Shown piece by piece: positions 20,901 through 22,900 of a stretch of DNA of 22,900 nt. The notes below the pieces were generated by a model. It was not told where the DNA came from, did no database searches, and saw only the letters and a list, made by a program, of their open reading frames with translations. The DNA is taken from positions 1 through 22,900 of IMG/VR virus record IMGVR_UViG_3300032308_000138; one strand, given 5' to 3'. Each line of letters starts with the position of its first letter. The stretch's first letter is position 1. Position numbers and translations under genes: made by a program. This DNA comes from a virus.

Positions 20901-22900
20901 TGGCTTTGTAGTTTCCTACAGACTTATAGATTGCTCTGGTGTCTGGAAGGAATATAAAGTCTTGAACTGCTTGCCACTCCATGAGTGCTTTATCAATAGC
21001 AATCGATTGGCCATTGGTTACAGTGATGTGCGGAACAGAGTCAGTAACACTTTTATTTAGGCTATAAGCATTCTGAGTAGCGCGTTCTTTACCGCTTATT
21101 CGAGTAATCTTTTTAAGATCATCAATCAATTTAGCGTCTAGGGCTAGGTCTGTTCCAATAGCATCTACGATCTTATCTACGCCATTAACTACAGCAGCAC
21201 CACGTTCTTGATTAGTGGTAGCCTTAAATATGTCGCGTTGGATTTCAGCGATCAATGCTTCTTGACGGTTCTTTCCAAGTGCCTGCTTAATACCAGCAGA
21301 ACTTACCCAGTCAGCAACTCCATTGAGAAGTTCTGTTCCATTACCAAGGCTTAGTACCGAACCGCGAACATATTGACGTCCGAATACACGGTCAACCTTT
21401 TCTACAAATTTAACTACCTTTAGGTTTGCTGGATCTACCAGACGCGCCATTGGAGATGCTTGCAATTTCAAGCCAGTTGAGACCGCATCACGCACAGTGC
21501 GTGGATCCATAGTCTCACCACCGACGTGATTCAAAAGAACTCTTAGTACATCTTCTGTGTTATCAGCATTAGTCAAAGCCTGAGTTAGTTCAAGATCCAA
21601 CTTGCCACCAAATAGGTTGTGAACTCGTACAGGATCTGTTTCTTTAGCGACTACTTCTGCTACAACTTCAAAGCGCTTACCAAGTAGAAACTTGAGGTGC
21701 TTATCAAAATCTTTAGTTACGTTGCCAGAGAAGCCATCAACTAGACCTGCTTCTACGCGTAGCGCTTCGATACCAGCAGTCTTTTCAGCAACCTGTGCTT
21801 CAATGTTTAGAATCTTCTTTAGACCCTTGTAATCTGGATCATTAATAAGTTCTTTTAGGATCTCTGGATCGTTGTTAGCAGCCTGACGAAGTGAATAGAT
21901 ATAGTTAAGTCTGTCATCTAGATCGTTGCCTTTAAGTACTGCATCTTCAAGTTCATACTGACGACGAGCAATTACTTCTTCTTTACCCTTGATTGAGGAT
22001 AGAAGTTTAGCAAGATTAGGGCCAAGGTTAGTTGGGTCTGCAATTTCTGCTGCAGCAACGGCAATCTCTGCACCCTTTGCACCGATCTTTGAGTTATTGG
22101 TGATTACTACACCACCAGTTTCTCCATAGATGGAGCGAATGTTAGTGAATCCATCAACCTTCCAGATGCCTTCAATAGCCTTGCGAATTGCATACATCGC
22201 TTCTGGGTTCTTATATTTAGCAACCTGACCAATAAGTGATCCTAGTGACTCTGCTTGAACAAGTTCATCGCCAATGGCAAATAGTGTTCCATGGAAACCT
22301 TCTAGGTTTGCAGTTTGCTGATCTAACTTAGTGCTAAGTTCTTGGAATATCTGCATCTGGGTAGTATCGTCAGTCTTTTTAGATAGACCACGGATTGCAT
22401 CAATTAACTTAGCGCGCTTCTTCGCTTCTTCTGCAACCTGCTTAGGGGTTGCCTTGGCGAAGTTATCGGCTAAGTCAAGAAGATTAAACTTCTGATCGCC
22501 TCTAGCAGTGATTACATACTCAAACTGCTCCTGAGCACCTACAGATATTTTACCTGCTTCTGGTACTTCATCTAGGAATATGTTACCTCTAAAGAAACCA
22601 CCAGTGTTCTTTGACTCTGCAGCAAGTGTATCGATAGCGCGAGTTAGTTCACCGCTGCGTACCTTTTCATGTGTGCTAAACCAGTTAGCCACTGCAGGAA
22701 CAGATAAAGTTTGACTTGCAATATCATCAGCAACCGCATCGCCACCTGGGAACATAATGGTTTGCTCTGTATTAAGCAATTCTTTTACTGTGCTTACAAG
22801 AGTCTTGTTAGACTTCTTTTCTAACTCAGCAATTTCCATGGCTGTTTTATGAAGGCTGGTATCAATTCGCTTGTATTGCTTAGCGGCTTCTTTCTTACCA
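17986..22900 (-). CDS. Giant virion-associated protein, at least 1637 aa, 5' end outside the window
   Basis: The first ATG in this frame is at 22839, but codons upstream stay open to the window edge (KKEAAKQYKRIDTSLHKTAM), so the true start is outside. The visible product is mainly helical and charged. Numbered from that Met, notable parts are a coiled N-terminal half with many E/K helices, an aromatic-rich region near 730-830 (FRTAQ, VGFRSWWNRLN), and about 1100-1125 the phrase NAVRLIFPFAQAHYNTLTKW, reminiscent of domains in large phage polyvalent proteins. Gly/Pro-rich hydrophobic segments follow (GLPGIGPVAQGLFAATG). The C-terminus is helical, ending YGVFAGQLED. No cysteine, protease, lysozyme or polymerase motif is seen. 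Candidate DNA-ejection or internal virion protein, by size, composition and place upstream of scaffold and capsid. Confidence 0.6.
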   Translation of the reverse strand, partial: GKKEAAKQYKRIDTSLHKTAMEIAELEKKSNKTLVSTVKELLNTEQTIMFPGGDAVADDIASQTLSVPAVANWFSTHEKVRSGELTRAIDTLAAESKNTGGFFRGNIFLDEVPEAGKISVGAQEQFEYVITARGDQKFNLLDLADNFAKATPKQVAEEAKKRAKLIDAIRGLSKKTDDTTQMQIFQELSTKLDQQTANLEGFHGTLFAIGDELVQAESLGSLIGQVAKYKNPEAMYAIRKAIEGIWKVDGFTNIRSIYGETGGVVITNNSKIGAKGAEIAVAAAEIADPTNLGPNLAKLLSSIKGKEEVIARRQYELEDAVLKGNDLDDRLNYIYSLRQAANNDPEILKELINDPDYKGLKKILNIEAQVAEKTAGIEALRVEAGLVDGFSGNVTKDFDKHLKFLLGKRFEVVAEVVAKETDPVRVHNLFGGKLDLELTQALTNADNTEDVLRVLLNHVGGETMDPRTVRDAVSTGLKLQASPMARLVDPANLKVVKFVEKVDRVFGRQYVRGSVLSLGNGTELLNGVADWVSSAGIKQALGKNRQEALIAEIQRDIFKATTNQERGAAVVNGVDKIVDAIGTDLALDAKLIDDLKKITRISGKERATQNAYSLNKSVTDSVPHITVTNGQSIAIDKALMEWQAVQDFIFLPDTRAIYKSVGNYKANAVISKARAGKVLLEEFGDFWRTAQLVGRFAYVTRNIAEMQMRQMLSGHNSLFTNPLGFISTVVANPEGNGFTKFMSKYAKFQYDASGNAFKTQQAEADLGDAAVGFRSWWNRLNSAGDIRSNRRSQIFNQFKVVGSDHPEFSEGLAYTVNNFVSDKFMSAIIRLKDSSPEMQRSWLEGLAKDFDNKDNPLRNFAASIFTTNPGLRQIYLKDISEAGPGIAKDNLNIDDILIHLFDSSQGDTVISQINAVAGTGPKSNLIFDLIRDGEITVTRGNKLVKIKAPYSTGGKTVAELNVLEKDFIKKMADEFKPEDLTGSTVFVKNQEVVFGQMDKTVTQLVDKFFELAAYAESKLNFGPEFQMAYWDFAAGYAPLLKTEDLIQFRANAIKSLSPITKNGKKVFGRRSPVLREIDKEIAKRKKNPSYVGGTTSLKTIDNMSAREASKYVKNLFYDAGRQNQTANAVRLIFPFAQAHYNTLTKWAELSKNPTPAIKFAKAFDALNKEGSNVLYDISGVTYDPEQGFFYQDTPNGPKKFKTPFAGTVLGAMASMTSGVEGASQALQMTSPVQSLNLAFGQVNPGLPGIGPVAQGLFAATGKSTAFGPVNDILRDIITPFGAPKSAGDFVFPAWLKKTIAYRMGDEATVQRGVKDWAAYLASTGNYGDNPMASDAERNRLFKDAEALSREVGFFGALFQSISAATPQDEVLAKIKSPDNKLNFMTMTMLYDHWQRITDDNPGDYGKSVTLFADTYGIENLLVTLGGTTPGVRGTEDAWTWLNNNPESVAKYAKAPGDIIPYFFPGGEYSLKYYNWQKRSGARRALSTNELANEAESRVYTMMKSQIANEQIANGYGDIWYTEQIAKLDRTFGGSKPASTITTGAVNEKIASVKNALEDPAFRQSPVYKETSEFYSKYSEFQDILNKAKVSNYAELTSKGGLATLMRNELRSLAEELMLRNQSFSRMYYGVFAGQLED

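Noticed and set aside
17986-22900. Giant protein as a virion RNA polymerase of the N4 type or a tape measure
   Set aside because: No HDS or other single-subunit polymerase motif was seen, and the gene lies before the scaffold with no tail-tube genes nearby, unlike a tape measure.

Overview
The window is a late structural and lysis region of a tailed-phage genome. All 24 genes I can support lie on the minus strand, so transcription runs from position 22900 towards 1. Coding density is very high. The largest gap is 119 bases (15307-15425), and no stretch of 300 bases lacks a gene. I saw no tRNA, integrase, transposase, CRISPR array, terminase or portal gene here.

The best anchor is a major capsid protein of the N4-gp56 type (13604-14791), preceded by an acidic coiled-coil scaffold (14824-15306). 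No tail-tube or tape-measure gene separates the head genes from the adaptor and fibre genes. This suggests a short-tailed (podovirus-like) virion. The CHAP-type lysin, the holin-like proteins without a recognisable spanin pair, and several small-protein types that I recall from phages of Actinobacteria point to a Gram-positive, probably aquatic actinobacterial host. That host assignment is an inference.

Layout in transcription order. (1) 22900-15426: one giant protein of more than 1,600 residues that runs off the window edge, then two helical proteins of 434 and 417 residues; these are candidate internal virion or DNA-ejection proteins. (2) 15306-13604: scaffold and capsid, preceded by a gap with an inverted repeat and followed by a hairpin with a GUAA loop. 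(3) 13539-12850: an 83-residue protein and a cysteine-rich, probably zinc-binding protein. (4) 12850-11315: six small, very lysine-rich proteins in a row. (5) 11292-10387: a head-tail adaptor candidate. (6) 10387-5087: a Ser/Ala/Thr-rich fibre, a small fibre protein with a tropism-determinant-like N-terminus, and three related receptor-binding candidates, two of them with long polyglycine domains. (7) 5074-2209: two small accessory proteins, a possible 27-residue gene and a large tail protein. (8) 2209-1: a membrane/coiled-coil protein, a secreted Pro-Glu-rich protein, two small membrane proteins (holin candidates) and the start of a CHAP endolysin.

The genes look like one long transcript with tight translational coupling. 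At least twelve junctions are of the TAATG or TAGTG type, where stop and start codons share a base. The most notable points are the cluster of small basic proteins, the repeated adhesin domain with polyglycine tips, an extra beta-module inserted in the capsid protein, the absence of cysteine from the giant protein through the capsid, and a secreted Pro-Glu-rich protein embedded in the lysis region.
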